A DNA stretch of 37,106 nt, from NCBI GenBank assembly GCA_050251415.1, contig JBFWMT010000023.1, positions 1 through 37,106 of the forward strand, written 5' to 3'. Both the position numbers and the translations under genes were made by a program. The notes beneath the pieces are model-generated. The model ran no database searches and was not told where the DNA came from. It was given only the letters and a program-made list of their open reading frames with translations. The first letter of the stretch is position 1. Each line of letters begins with the position of its first letter. Origin of the DNA: UBA8514 sp050251415. Lineage in GTDB: Bacteria; Bacillota; Clostridia; Lachnospirales; Anaerotignaceae. Shown here piece by piece: positions 1 to 7,712 of this stretch.

Positions 1-586
1 CATCTCCGTCAATTTCAAAATCAACGTCTTCTTCGTCATCGTTCTTAAAATCATAGGTTTTTGAGGAACCACTTTTTTTAATCTCAATTTCATCTGAACT
101 TATGCTTAAAAAAGTACCCTCTACTTCATCGTCATCTTCCGTTACAAGGTTAACTTTTTCAACATCTCCGTCATCATTTAAAGTAAGCTTTATTGTATCT
201 CCCTTAGATGCTTTGCTATTAACCTTTGAATAGGTAGAGTTCTTACCGTCAATTTCAAAATCCACTTCATCCGAGTCATCATCCTCAAAATCATAATTTT
301 TCGTTGAACCACTCACCTTAATATCAATATCTTTTTTACTCATACTTACAAATGTACCACTTATGGTATCTTCAATATATGCCTTTGAAACTTCACCGTT
401 ACTATCTAACACAAGGCGCACTGATTTGTCTGTGTCTGCTGCACTTTTAAATTTAGAATATGTTGATTTTGAGCCATCAACATAGAATGTTGTATTATCG
501 TAGTCGTCCTTAATAAAATAATAGGTTTTGGTTGTACTGCTAACCTTAACTTTTATGTAGCTTGAAGATATACTTACATATGCACC
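1..586 (-). repeat. In-frame tandem repeats in the SLH protein, 228-240 bp per unit
   Basis: Three successive units start at 586, 358 and 118 on the minus strand with the residues GAYVSIS, GTFVSMS and GTFLSIS. The last two units have conserved DNA, for example the same 17 bases at 6-22 and 246-262, exactly 240 bp apart. Each unit carries a YDF/YYF-DD-acidic-F-DG-STYSK pattern. The third unit continues beyond base 1, so the copy number is unknown. Confidence 0.8.
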
Positions 587-1576
587 GTTAACCTCTGATG
601 TGCTTTTGTTTGAGTTTGTGTTGGAATTTGTACTTGACGCCTTGGATGTTACAAGCACTGAAACCAAATCTTGTCCATTATAGCTTGCCACAACCTTATC
701 GCCCACTGCTAGGGTAGACAAAACAACTCTAGTGCTTCCGCTAAGCACAGGTGTTGTTGAAGAACCTGTAAAGCTCATGGTTGATGAACCGCCATCCACG
801 GTAATAGCGGTATTGTTGCCAATCGCTGTAACAGAAGTAATGGTGCCCGTAATAGAGCCTGCCTGCGTCTGAGTATTCGTATTGTTATTTGAATATGTGG
901 ACCCCGACTTCATTACATCATAGCTTTTAGAAACAAAAACAGCCATTTCTGCTCTGTTAATTGTACTTCTAGGGTTAAAATTATTATCTGTATCTCCGTT
1001 TATAATGCCCAACTTGTTAAGTAAATCCACATAAGGCACTGCTACAGAATTTATAGAAGCCGCATCTTTAAAGCTTAGGCTTGCACCTGAATTAATTGTG
1101 CCATAATTCTTAAGGGCACGTCCAAACATAACTGCAACATCCTGCCTGGTAGCATTAACACTTTTGCCAACACTGTTAACAAATCCAGGAATATCGGAAA
1201 TAGTTACAATGCTGTTTTCAAGACCATATGCAACTGCAGGCTGTACCCATGTAGGTATTTTGTAGCCATTCATTACAGATGTCCATTTTGTTAGTGTTGC
1301 GGTTGATATTGATTGACCTGAAGTTTTTTGCTCAAGGGCATATATTAACTGCATTGTTTCACAATATGTAACAACTCCCTTTCCCCTGAAAACCAGCTTT
1401 CCATTATCATTGTAATCACCAGCCATAAGTCCTAAATCAGCAACTGCGTTAATATAGCTTTTTGCGCCTTCCCAAGGTACATCGTTAATATCTGTAAAGC
1501 TTGCACCAAATGCCTGAACATTGCCTGCAAATGTTGCCGTAGCAACAACTACCGCAAGTATTTTCATTTTATTCAT
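1..1576 (-). CDS. SLH-domain surface protein with acidic C-terminal repeats (3' end cut by window edge)
   Basis: This open frame runs off the window at base 1, so about 525 codons are present and no stop is seen. The start ATG at 1576 has a GGGAGG ribosome-binding site about 8 bases upstream. Residues 1-22 form a signal peptide (MNKMKILAVVVATATFAG...). Three S-layer-homology segments follow: about 25-75 (FTDINDVPWEGAKSYINAV), 95-160 (PTWVQPAVAYGLENSI ... TRQDVAVMFGRAL) and 165-222 (FKDAASINSVAVPYVDLLNKLG ... INRAEMAVFVSKSYD). SLH domains normally anchor proteins to pyruvylated cell-wall polysaccharide. A Ser/Thr/Asn-rich stretch then leads into Asp/Glu-rich repeats of 76-80 residues (GTFVSMS...KNYDFEDDD...FEIDGKNSTYSKV) that reach the window edge. 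I infer a wall-anchored surface protein with a beta-rich, possibly cation-binding outer part. The function of the repeats is unknown. Confidence 0.85.
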   Translation of the reverse strand, partial: MNKMKILAVVVATATFAGNVQAFGASFTDINDVPWEGAKSYINAVADLGLMAGDYNDNGKLVFRGKGVVTYCETMQLIYALEQKTSGQSISTATLTKWTSVMNGYKIPTWVQPAVAYGLENSIVTISDIPGFVNSVGKSVNATRQDVAVMFGRALKNYGTINSGASLSFKDAASINSVAVPYVDLLNKLGIINGDTDNNFNPRSTINRAEMAVFVSKSYDVMKSGSTYSNNNTNTQTQAGSITGTITSVTAIGNNTAITVDGGSSTMSFTGSSTTPVLSGSTRVVLSTLAVGDKVVASYNGQDLVSVLVTSKASSTNSNTNSNKSTSEVNGAYVSISSSYIKVKVSSTTKTYYFIKDDYDNTTFYVDGSKSTYSKFKSAADTDKSVRLVLDSNGEVSKAYIEDTISGTFVSMSKKDIDIKVSGSTKNYDFEDDDSDEVDFEIDGKNSTYSKVNSKASKGDTIKLTLNDDGDVEKVNLVTEDDDEVEGTFLSISSDEIEIKKSGSSKTYDFKNDDEEDVDFEIDGD

Positions 1577-1705
1577 AGCCTTTAACCTCCCTATTACGTA
1601 TAAACATATAATTCTTTAACAAACCTTTAACTTTGTCACTTTTGATTATACACTAAAACAGGTTAAAAAGTTCCATATTTTCAAAATTTTAAGAAAATAT
1701 TAAAT

Positions 1706-3229
1706 TTAGTTGTTAATATTTTGAACAACTTCCATTTCAAACCAGAAAGCGCTGCCTTTTCCAACTTCACTTTCAACACCGAATGCTGCATTATGCAGTT
1801 CCAAAATATTTTTTACTATAGAAAGACCAAGACCTGTGCCAACCTTTGCACGCTTGTGATTTTTTTCCACCTTAAAATACCTGTCCCATATAAGCGGAAT
1901 ATTTTCCTTTTCAATTCCCTCCCCTGTATCAATAATTTCTATTTTCACTTTGTTATCTTTAACGGTTTGCTTAATTACAACTTTTTTATCCACCCCTGTA
2001 TAGTTAATTGCATTATTAATAAGGTTATAAATAACTTGAAGCAACTTTATTTCGTCTGCCATTACAAACGCCTCTTCGTCTTTAATAAACTCTATTATAT
2101 ATCCGTCCTGCTCTTTAAGTTTGTTATATCTTGTCAGTACGGCCTCTATTTTTTTTGTTAAAGACAGCTTGTATAAATTAAGCTCGCTTACCGACGCCTG
2201 AAGCTTTGATATATCCAAAATATCCGTAACCAGGTCAGATAATCTTCGTCCCTCATCTATAATCACCTGAACATTTTCTGGTGTATTTTCCCCTGGTATG
2301 TCACGCATAACCTCTGCATAACCTGTGATAAGGGTAAGGGGCGTTCTAAGGTCGTGAGATATATTTGAAAGCAGTTCTCTTTGAAGTTTTTCAGTCTTGC
2401 TAAGCTCCTGTGCGGCATAACTAAGGGTTTCATTTAGCTGTGCAATTTCCTTGTACCCGTCCTGTGCAAACTGCACAGCATAATTTGCATGTGCAAGCTC
2501 TTTTGCACTGTTGTTGGTTTTAATAATGGGGTTAGAAATCTGCCTGAAAATAACATAAGCAAGTATAATAGAAAAAGCCATCAAAATTGCAGTTATATAT
2601 AATAATTCAACCTTTAGAATTTCAGTTGTAGAACCAATAGGGGTAAGCAAAGTGTTCAGCATAATCATTATTTCACCATCTGAAGTTTGAACAACCTCAC
2701 TGTAAACAAGGTTTTTAACATTATCATATTCTGGCATATGACGGTTAAACTTGTCCTCAACACGGTCTTCATTGGTTTTCTCTTGCTGAGAAGTTTCATC
2801 TGTCTGCACTATATTTTGGTCTACCTCAAAGGGGTTCGTAGGCTTGCGTATATCTTGAAAGAACTGTAATGTACCCCCTGCCGCTTTAACCTTAGCAAAT
2901 TCATCAATTCTCTCTTGAACCGTATCTCTTTGCATGTCATAACTATACCTATCGTCTTCACTGAAAACAATCTGTCCATCCGCTGTAATTATTCCAACGC
3001 TCATACCCTTATCATAGGAGTAAGAAGAAATTTTCTCTGTAAAACCATCGCTTCCATAATTTTGTATTATAATTTTTGCAGCATCATGCATTTCATTTAT
3101 TTTTATCTGCCTGTAAAAGCTGCCTAAAAATGCAACCTGAAAAAGCCACAGTAAAATTAAAACTGCACCCACAAAACCCAGCATATATCCAATTAGCTTC
3201 CATTTGATGCTTATTTGCTTAACCTTCAA
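1706..3229 (-). CDS. Membrane sensor histidine kinase (HAMP-HisKA-HATPase)
   Basis: This is a two-component sensor kinase. Residues about 13-37 are a first membrane helix. Residues 38-205 form an extracytoplasmic sensor region of no recognised family. A second helix is at about 207-229, followed by a HAMP linker. The HisKA phosphoacceptor box is SNISHDLRTPLTLITGY near residue 290. The ATPase domain has an N box (NLINNAINYTG), G1 (DTGEGIEKENI) and G2 (GTGLGLSIVKNI). Translation probably starts at a TTG (3229) that lies inside the last codons of the upstream response-regulator gene, giving an 11-base overlap with AGAGGAG upstream, so the two are translationally coupled. It lies next to the SLH gene, which may be a target, but that is only proximity. 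The stop overlaps an AT-only inverted repeat (1694-1703/1713-1722) that may act as a weak terminator. Confidence 0.93.
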   Translation of the reverse strand: MKVKQISIKWKLIGYMLGFVGAVLILLWLFQVAFLGSFYRQIKINEMHDAAKIIIQNYGSDGFTEKISSYSYDKGMSVGIITADGQIVFSEDDRYSYDMQRDTVQERIDEFAKVKAAGGTLQFFQDIRKPTNPFEVDQNIVQTDETSQQEKTNEDRVEDKFNRHMPEYDNVKNLVYSEVVQTSDGEIMIMLNTLLTPIGSTTEILKVELLYITAILMAFSIILAYVIFRQISNPIIKTNNSAKELAHANYAVQFAQDGYKEIAQLNETLSYAAQELSKTEKLQRELLSNISHDLRTPLTLITGYAEVMRDIPGENTPENVQVIIDEGRRLSDLVTDILDISKLQASVSELNLYKLSLTKKIEAVLTRYNKLKEQDGYIIEFIKDEEAFVMADEIKLLQVIYNLINNAINYTGVDKKVVIKQTVKDNKVKIEIIDTGEGIEKENIPLIWDRYFKVEKNHKRAKVGTGLGLSIVKNILELHNAAFGVESEVGKGSAFWFEMEVVQNINN

Positions 3230-3893
3230 ACCGGTATCCCACTCCTCTTAGGGTAACAACCTTGCTACTGTAATCTCCAAGGCTTTTTCGTAAAATTTTT
3301 ATATGTGTATCCAATGTTCTGTCGTCGCCATAAAAATCATAACCCCAAACCTCACTTATAAGCTTTTCTCGGCTTAATGCTATGTTTTTGTTACGCACTA
3401 AATAAAAAAACAATTCATATTCCTTTGGTGCCATATCAATTTTTTTACCATCTATGTATACAATTCGTCCTGTAAAATCAACAGTGATGCCACCCAGCTC
3501 AACTATGTCACGTTTTTCCTCAATTTCCACCGTCTGGCTTCTTTTAAGTATTGCACCAACACGCATCATAAGCTCTTTTGGGCTAAATGGTTTTACCACA
3601 TAGTCGTCACTTCCAAGCTCAAAACCATGTATCTTGTCATATTCTTCACCACGTGCAGAAAGCATAATAACAGGCATATCTTTGAATTTTTTAATTTCCT
3701 TGCAGGCAGAAAAACCATCTAGCTCGGGCATCATTATGTCCATAATAATGATATCGTAATCATTTTTTCGGCAAAGCTCAATGGCCTCCATACCGTTTTG
3801 TGCTTCAAAAACCTCATAGCCCTCAAAGCGGCCGTATTTGCATATTATTTGCCTTATATTTTCCTCATCGTCTACAATTAGAATTTTTTGCAT
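3219..3893 (-). CDS. OmpR/PhoB-family response regulator
   Basis: This 224-residue protein has a receiver domain (residues 1-120) and a winged-helix DNA-binding domain (about 130-224). Acidic-pocket residues are D8/D9 (ILIVDDEEN), the phosphoacceptor is D52 (IIIMDIMMPELDG), the switch Ser is in MLSARGEE, and the conserved Lys is in VVKPFSPKEL. The C-terminal half has the trans_reg_C signature (LSREKLISEVWGYDF ... TLDTHIKILRKSLG ... RGVGYRFEG). I chose the ATG at 3893 because GGAGGTG lies 7 bases upstream. The frame stays open 13 codons further (to 3932) but that extension has no ribosome-binding site. It is the partner of the overlapping kinase and is transcribed divergently from the ilv leader, so the two promoters share about 90 bp. 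Confidence 0.95.
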   Translation of the reverse strand: MQKILIVDDEENIRQIICKYGRFEGYEVFEAQNGMEAIELCRKNDYDIIIMDIMMPELDGFSACKEIKKFKDMPVIMLSARGEEYDKIHGFELGSDDYVVKPFSPKELMMRVGAILKRSQTVEIEEKRDIVELGGITVDFTGRIVYIDGKKIDMAPKEYELFFYLVRNKNIALSREKLISEVWGYDFYGDDRTLDTHIKILRKSLGDYSSKVVTLRGVGYRFEG

Positions 3894-3982
3894 TAGAACG
3901 CACCTCCATAAATCTATTATACATATTAACACTACAATGTGATAGTTTTTTGAAGAAACAAAAGAAATTTATTTAATATCTC

Positions 3983-4011
3983 TTGACAAAATCCGCTAAT
4001 GGGGTTAAACT
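3983..4011 (+). promoter_or_regulatory. Sigma-A-type promoter of the ilv leader
   Basis: TTGACA (3983-3988) is separated by 17 bases from TAAACT (4006-4011). The placement gives a transcript that includes the leader peptide at 4052 and its AGGAG site at 4039-4043. A second weaker pair (TTGCAA 4011-4016, TATTAT 4033-4038, 16-base gap) would start too close to that ribosome-binding site. Confidence 0.6.
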
Positions 4012-4051
4012 TGCAACAATAAAAAAATAAGTTATTATAGGAGAAAATTCC

Positions 4052-4168
4052 ATGCTTAAACTTAACCTTACAGCAAACTATATTATTAGCATTATTAACC
4101 TCATCATAGATGAGGCTATTTCTGTTAATAAAAAGTGGTTTACTGATAAGAACATCCAAAGAGTTTAA
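4052..4168 (+). CDS. Branched-chain amino acid leader peptide (38 aa) of the ilv operon
   Basis: A 38-codon reading frame with AGGAG at 4039-4043 (8-base spacing) lies between the ilv promoter and a terminator hairpin. It encodes MLKLNLTANY, then IISIINLII, then DEAISVNKKW. Leu, Ile and Val make up 14 of 38 residues, with runs of control codons CTT-x-CTT-x-CTT, ATT ATT-x-ATT ATT and CTC ATC ATA. This is the architecture of ribosome-mediated attenuators such as ilvL of enterobacteria: stalling for charged tRNA-Leu or tRNA-Ile would stop the downstream terminator from forming. A hairpin (CCTCATC-ATA-GATGAGG, 4099-4115) begins within the control-codon run and could be a pause or 1:2 structure. 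The peptide itself probably has no function. I see no T-box sequence upstream of ilvB. Confidence 0.75.
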   Translation: MLKLNLTANYIISIINLIIDEAISVNKKWFTDKNIQRV

Positions 4169-4194
4169 GATAAAATAAAATTATCCTTAACTTT

Positions 4195-4232
4195 AAGGCT
4201 GTACAGTGTAACCACACTGTACAGCCTTTTTT
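4195..4232 (+). terminator. Attenuator terminator upstream of ilvB
   Basis: A perfect 13-bp stem (GGCTGTACAGTGT, 4197-4209, with ACACTGTACAGCC, 4214-4226) has an AACC loop. It is extended by two A-T pairs and followed by a run of six T. It ends 37 bases before the ilvB ATG and begins 26 bases after the leader-peptide stop, so it must be read through for ilvB to be expressed. A weaker competing stem is possible between about 4157-4174 and 4181-4194. I could not fold it reliably. Confidence 0.85.
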
Positions 4233-4269
4233 AGTACAAATTAAACTTTTCATAGGAGGGAATAAAAAT

Positions 4270-5928
4270 ATGCAGCTTACAGGATGTCAAATTATAATGG
4301 AAGTTTTAATTGAACAAGGTGTAACCACAGTTTTCGGTTACCCAGGCGGTCAGGTTTTAAGCATATATGATGAACTTTATAACTACCGTCATCGTATTAA
4401 CCATGTGCTTACTGCCCACGAGCAAGGAGCAAGCCACGCCGCTGATGGCTACAGCCGTACAAGCGGAGAAGTTGGGGTGTGTATCGCCACCTCAGGACCT
4501 GGTGCAACCAACTTGATTACAGGTCTTGCCACTGCCAATGCCGACTCTATTCCATTAGTGGCAATTACAGGTAATGTGCCAATGGAACTTATAGGCACTG
4601 ACAGTTTTCAGGAGGTAGACACCATCGGTCTAACAATTCCTGTAACAAAGCATAGCTTTTTAGTTAAAACTATAGATAACCTTGCCGATATTTTGCGTGA
4701 AGCATTTCGTGTGGCAAAAAGTGGAAGACCTGGCCCAGTACTTGTGGATGTTCCTAAAAATGTTCAGCTTTCTGTAACAGAATTTACACCAAAACCAAAG
4801 GTTGAAAAAACACCTGACGAAAAGCCTGACACAGCTCTTTTGGATGAAGCGCTTATGCTTATTGAACAAAGCGAACGCCCTCTTATCTACTGCGGCGGTG
4901 GCGTAATCAGTGCAAACTGCCAAGAACAATTGCAAGCCCTTGCCGAAAAACTTGACGCTTATGTAGCTTTTAGCATGATGGGGCTTACAGCAATGGATGG
5001 CGACCACCCAAAATACCTTGGTATGAACGGTATGCATGGTCGTTTTGCCGCAACAAGGGCTTTTGGTGAAACCGACCTTATTATTGCCGCTGGTGTACGC
5101 TTTACAGAACGTGCAACAGGGAATAAAACAAAGTTTGCAGAAAATGCAAAAATAATTCACCTAGATATTGACCCCGCAGAGCATGGTAAAAACATAGATG
5201 CCAACTTGAAAATAAAGGGCTGCCTTACTTCTGCACTTAAATATCTTACCGATAAAACTAAGCAAAAAGATAACGCACAGTGGCGTAGTATTATGGATGG
5301 ATACAAAAACCGTACAAAGGCACAGGAATCCCACGAGGGCTGTATGATGCCATGGGAAATTATAGGTGCCGTAAATAAAAAAGCAACGCCAGAAACTAAT
5401 ATTGCCACAGACGTAGGTCAGCATCAAATGTGGGTGGCGCAGTATTATAACTTTAAAAAACCACGTACCCATTTAACTTCAGGCGGACTTGGTACAATGG
5501 GCTACGGTATGGGCGCAGCAATAGGTGCAGCAATGGCAACTGGCAACCGCACAGTGCTTTTCACAGGGGATGGAAGCTTTGGTATGAATTTAAACGAAAT
5601 GGCAACTGCCGTAAGCCAAAACTTGCCTTTAGTGGTGGTTATACTCAACAATGGAATGCTTGGCATGATACGCCAGTGGCAAAGCCTGTTTTTTGATAAT
5701 CATTATATGGCAACCGTGCTGGATAGACATACAGATTTTGTTAAACTTGCGGAAGCTTTTGGCGCAAATGGCTACCGTGCCACAAACCTTAGTGAATTAA
5801 CCTTAGCACTAGACAGTGCCTTTGCCCTTAACTCACCAACTGTTATAGAATGCTATATTCCGTCAGAAGAAAACGTGTTTCCAATGGTGCCGCCAAACGG
5901 CTCTTTAGATAATATAATTTTGAAATGA
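4270..5928 (+). CDS. ilvB: Acetolactate synthase, catalytic (large) subunit
   Basis: This is the ThDP-dependent enzyme that condenses two pyruvates to acetolactate, or pyruvate with 2-oxobutyrate, as the first common step of Val, Leu and Ile synthesis. At 552 residues it has normal family length. The N-terminal PYR domain has the catalytic Glu in TAHEQGASHAADGYSR (about residue 53). A central FAD-binding-like domain follows. The C-terminal PP domain carries the ThDP/Mg motif GDGSFGMN ... VVILNN. GGAGGG lies 8 bases before the ATG. The stop overlaps the 5'-most possible ilvN start (ATGA). The adjacent ilvN and ilvC support the biosynthetic rather than the catabolic (AlsS) form. Expression is probably controlled by the leader peptide and terminator upstream. 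Confidence 0.97.
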   Translation: MQLTGCQIIMEVLIEQGVTTVFGYPGGQVLSIYDELYNYRHRINHVLTAHEQGASHAADGYSRTSGEVGVCIATSGPGATNLITGLATANADSIPLVAITGNVPMELIGTDSFQEVDTIGLTIPVTKHSFLVKTIDNLADILREAFRVAKSGRPGPVLVDVPKNVQLSVTEFTPKPKVEKTPDEKPDTALLDEALMLIEQSERPLIYCGGGVISANCQEQLQALAEKLDAYVAFSMMGLTAMDGDHPKYLGMNGMHGRFAATRAFGETDLIIAAGVRFTERATGNKTKFAENAKIIHLDIDPAEHGKNIDANLKIKGCLTSALKYLTDKTKQKDNAQWRSIMDGYKNRTKAQESHEGCMMPWEIIGAVNKKATPETNIATDVGQHQMWVAQYYNFKKPRTHLTSGGLGTMGYGMGAAIGAAMATGNRTVLFTGDGSFGMNLNEMATAVSQNLPLVVVILNNGMLGMIRQWQSLFFDNHYMATVLDRHTDFVKLAEAFGANGYRATNLSELTLALDSAFALNSPTVIECYIPSEENVFPMVPPNGSLDNIILK

Positions 5929-5939
5929 GGCGAATGAGA

Positions 5940-6464
5940 ATGAATAATGAACGCTTTGCAGTTTCTATAATTGTTACCAATCAATCGGGTGTGCTTACAC
6001 GCATTTCATCACTGTTTAGCCAGAGGGATTTTAATATAGATACCTTTACCTCTGGAGAAACTGAAAACCCCGATTTGGCACGTATCACCATTACAGCATC
6101 AGGGGATAGCCGAAAAAAAGACCAGCTTATTAAGCAAATTAGTAAACTTTACGATGTTAAAAAGGTGGTATTAATGACACCCGAAAACACTATTTTACGA
6201 GAGCTGTTAATAGTAAAAGTAAAAGCAACTGGTGAAAGCCTTAGAGAAGTTTTGGATGCATCAAATGTTTTTCGTTCAAAGGTGGTAGATATGTCCCCAG
6301 GCTCGGTTTGTATAGAAATGACAGGTGAAAGCAGTAAGCTGAATGCATTTCTTAAATATGTTGAACCCTACGGAATACTGGAATACTGCCGTACAGGTCT
6401 GATTGCAGTTGAACGAGGTTCAACCTGTTTATACACAGCTGATGATAGTAAAGAAACGGCATAA
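5940..6464 (+). CDS. ilvN: Acetolactate synthase, regulatory (small) subunit
   Basis: The N-terminal ACT domain (SIIVTNQSGVLTRISSLFSQ RDFNIDTF...) is the valine-binding regulatory module that binds to IlvB, restores full activity and confers feedback inhibition. A C-terminal small-subunit domain follows (LLIVKVKATGESLREVLDA ... MTGESSKLNAFLKYVEPYGI). With the start at 5940 the protein has 174 residues. Two earlier in-frame ATGs exist at 5925 and 5934. I prefer 5940 because GAGG at 5927-5930 is correctly spaced for it and the product then begins MNNERFAVSI. The ATG at 5925 overlaps the ilvB stop and would depend on coupling. The symbol ilvH would be equally valid. Confidence 0.93.
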   Translation: MNNERFAVSIIVTNQSGVLTRISSLFSQRDFNIDTFTSGETENPDLARITITASGDSRKKDQLIKQISKLYDVKKVVLMTPENTILRELLIVKVKATGESLREVLDASNVFRSKVVDMSPGSVCIEMTGESSKLNAFLKYVEPYGILEYCRTGLIAVERGSTCLYTADDSKETA

Positions 6465-6523
6465 AGTGCAAGGCAAAGCCTTGTATTAAAAATATATAAA
6501 ACATACAAAGGGAGAGAATAAAA

Positions 6524-7510
6524 ATGGCTAAAATGTATTACACAGAGGATGCAAAAAAAGAAATGATTACAGGTAAAAAGGTATCTATCATCGGCTACGG
6601 CTCACAGGGTCACGCACATGCTCAAAACCTGAAAGACAGCGGTGTTGACGTAACCATCGGTTTATATGAAGGCTCAAAAAGCAAAGCTAAGGCCGAAGCG
6701 GCTGGCTTAAAGGTTATGAACACAGCGGATGCAGTTAAAAATGCAGACATTACAATGATTCTTGTAAACGATGAAATTCAGGCAAAGCTTTATGCTTCAG
6801 AAATTGCACCAAACTTAAAAAAAGGTTCAACCCTTGCATTTGCCCACGGTTTTAATATTCACTATGGTCAAATTGTTCCTCCAGCAGATGTAGACGTAAT
6901 TATGATTGCACCAAAAGGCCCTGGACACACTGTAAGAAGCCAGTATGAAGAAGGCTTTGGCGTTCCTTCCCTTATTGCAGTATATCAAGATGCGTCTGGT
7001 ACAGCAAAAGAAACAGCACTTTCTTATGCAGATGCTATTGGTGCAACCCGTGCAGGCGTTTTGGAAACTACTTTTAGAGAAGAAACAGAAACAGACCTTT
7101 TTGGTGAACAAGCAGTGCTTTGCGGCGGTGTTGCGGCTTTAATGAAAGCTGGTTTTGATACCCTTGTAGAGGCAGGCTATCAGCCAGAAAGTGCATACTT
7201 CGAATGCATTCACGAAATGAAGTTAATTATTGACCTTGTTGTTAAAGAAGGACTTTCCTTTATGCGTTACTCCATCAGCGATACAGCTGAATACGGCGAT
7301 TACACAGCAGGCCCTAAAGTAATTACAGACGAAACAAAAAAAGCAATGAAGGGCATACTTACAGACATTCAAGAGGGAAACTTTGCAAAAGATTGGATTT
7401 TAGAAAATCAGGCGAACCGCCCTCACTTTAATTCTATGAGAAGAATTCACAAAGAGCATTTATCCGAAAGCGTTGGGGCTGAATTAAGAAGCCACATGAG
7501 AGCCAAATAA
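6524..7510 (+). CDS. ilvC: Ketol-acid reductoisomerase, class I
   Basis: This Mg- and NAD(P)H-dependent enzyme isomerises and reduces acetolactate to 2,3-dihydroxyisovalerate, the second step of Val/Leu synthesis (and the parallel Ile step). Its 328 residues match the short class I form. The Rossmann motif is GYGSQGHAHAQNL. The following loop (LYEGSKSKAKAEAAG) has Ser and Lys at positions usual for NADPH preference. Metal ligands lie in DLFGEQAVLCGG and in ECIHEMKLIIDL. GGGAGAG is 9 bases before the ATG. It closes the ilvBNC operon, with ilvD and the leu genes not in this window. A large hairpin region follows directly. Confidence 0.97.
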   Translation: MAKMYYTEDAKKEMITGKKVSIIGYGSQGHAHAQNLKDSGVDVTIGLYEGSKSKAKAEAAGLKVMNTADAVKNADITMILVNDEIQAKLYASEIAPNLKKGSTLAFAHGFNIHYGQIVPPADVDVIMIAPKGPGHTVRSQYEEGFGVPSLIAVYQDASGTAKETALSYADAIGATRAGVLETTFREETETDLFGEQAVLCGGVAALMKAGFDTLVEAGYQPESAYFECIHEMKLIIDLVVKEGLSFMRYSISDTAEYGDYTAGPKVITDETKKAMKGILTDIQEGNFAKDWILENQANRPHFNSMRRIHKEHLSESVGAELRSHMRAK

Positions 7511-7515
7511 GTAAT

Positions 7516-7664
7516 AAAGACCTTGAGGGCTTTGCCCTCAAACACCTACAAGGGTTTTCACCCTTGACCCACTTAAACCCCGCATGAACATGCGGGGTTT
7601 AATAAAGTTTTTGATCTTGCTTTTTTCAAAAAGCAAGTAGGTTTGGGCAACGCCCAAGGTCTTT
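7516..7664. repeat. Structured 149-bp inverted-repeat element
   Basis: The ends form a 10-bp perfect inverted repeat (AAAGACCTTG 7516-7525 and CAAGGTCTTT 7655-7664). With a 2-base bulge this extends through GGGC/GCCC. Inside are at least four further hairpins: 7523-7541 (TTGAGGGC/GCCCTCAA), 7549-7566 (CAAGGG/CCCTTG), 7575-7600 (12-bp stem) and 7616-7637 (CTTGCTTTTT/AAAAAGCAAG), plus 7643-7657 as an alternative end stem. No reading frame or clear target duplication is present. It looks like a non-autonomous MITE-like or other dispersed structured repeat. It may also terminate ilvC transcription. Confidence 0.55.
7575..7600 (+). terminator. Probable ilvC terminator hairpin
   Basis: A perfect 12-bp stem AAACCCCGCATG/CATGCGGGGTTT with an AA loop, strong in GC for this genome, lies 65 bases after the ilvC stop. 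The T-run is short (TTT, then more T at 7608-7612), so efficiency is uncertain. Confidence 0.55.
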
Positions 7665-7674
7665 TTTTATCCTA

Positions 7675-7709
7675 AAACGACCTTGTGAAATTACATCGCA
7701 AGGTCGTTT
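7675..7709 (-). terminator. Terminator after the LPG-synthase-like gene
   Basis: An 11-bp stem (AAACGACCTTG 7675-7685, CAAGGTCGTTT 7699-7709) lies 4 bases beyond the minus-strand stop at 7713. Read on the minus strand it is followed by TTTT (counting the stem end), then AGGATAAAAAAAG. Confidence 0.65.
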
Positions 7710-7712
7710 CTA

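Noticed and set aside
1721..2161. 146-codon plus-strand frame opposite the histidine kinase
   Set aside because: Antisense to strongly conserved kinase motifs; Phe/Cys/Asn-rich sequence without domain signs.
3932..4159. 75-codon minus-strand frame between the response regulator and the ilv leader
   Set aside because: It overlaps the ilv promoter and leader peptide on the other strand, has no ribosome-binding site and has a composition expected of antisense AT-rich DNA.
3940..4269. A T-box leader for ilvB
   Set aside because: No AGGGTGGNACCGCG-like core is present before the terminator; the leader peptide explains the region better.
4660..5160. 166-codon minus-strand frame inside ilvB
   Set aside because: Antisense shadow rich in Cys, Phe and Lys; ilvB is intact on the plus strand.
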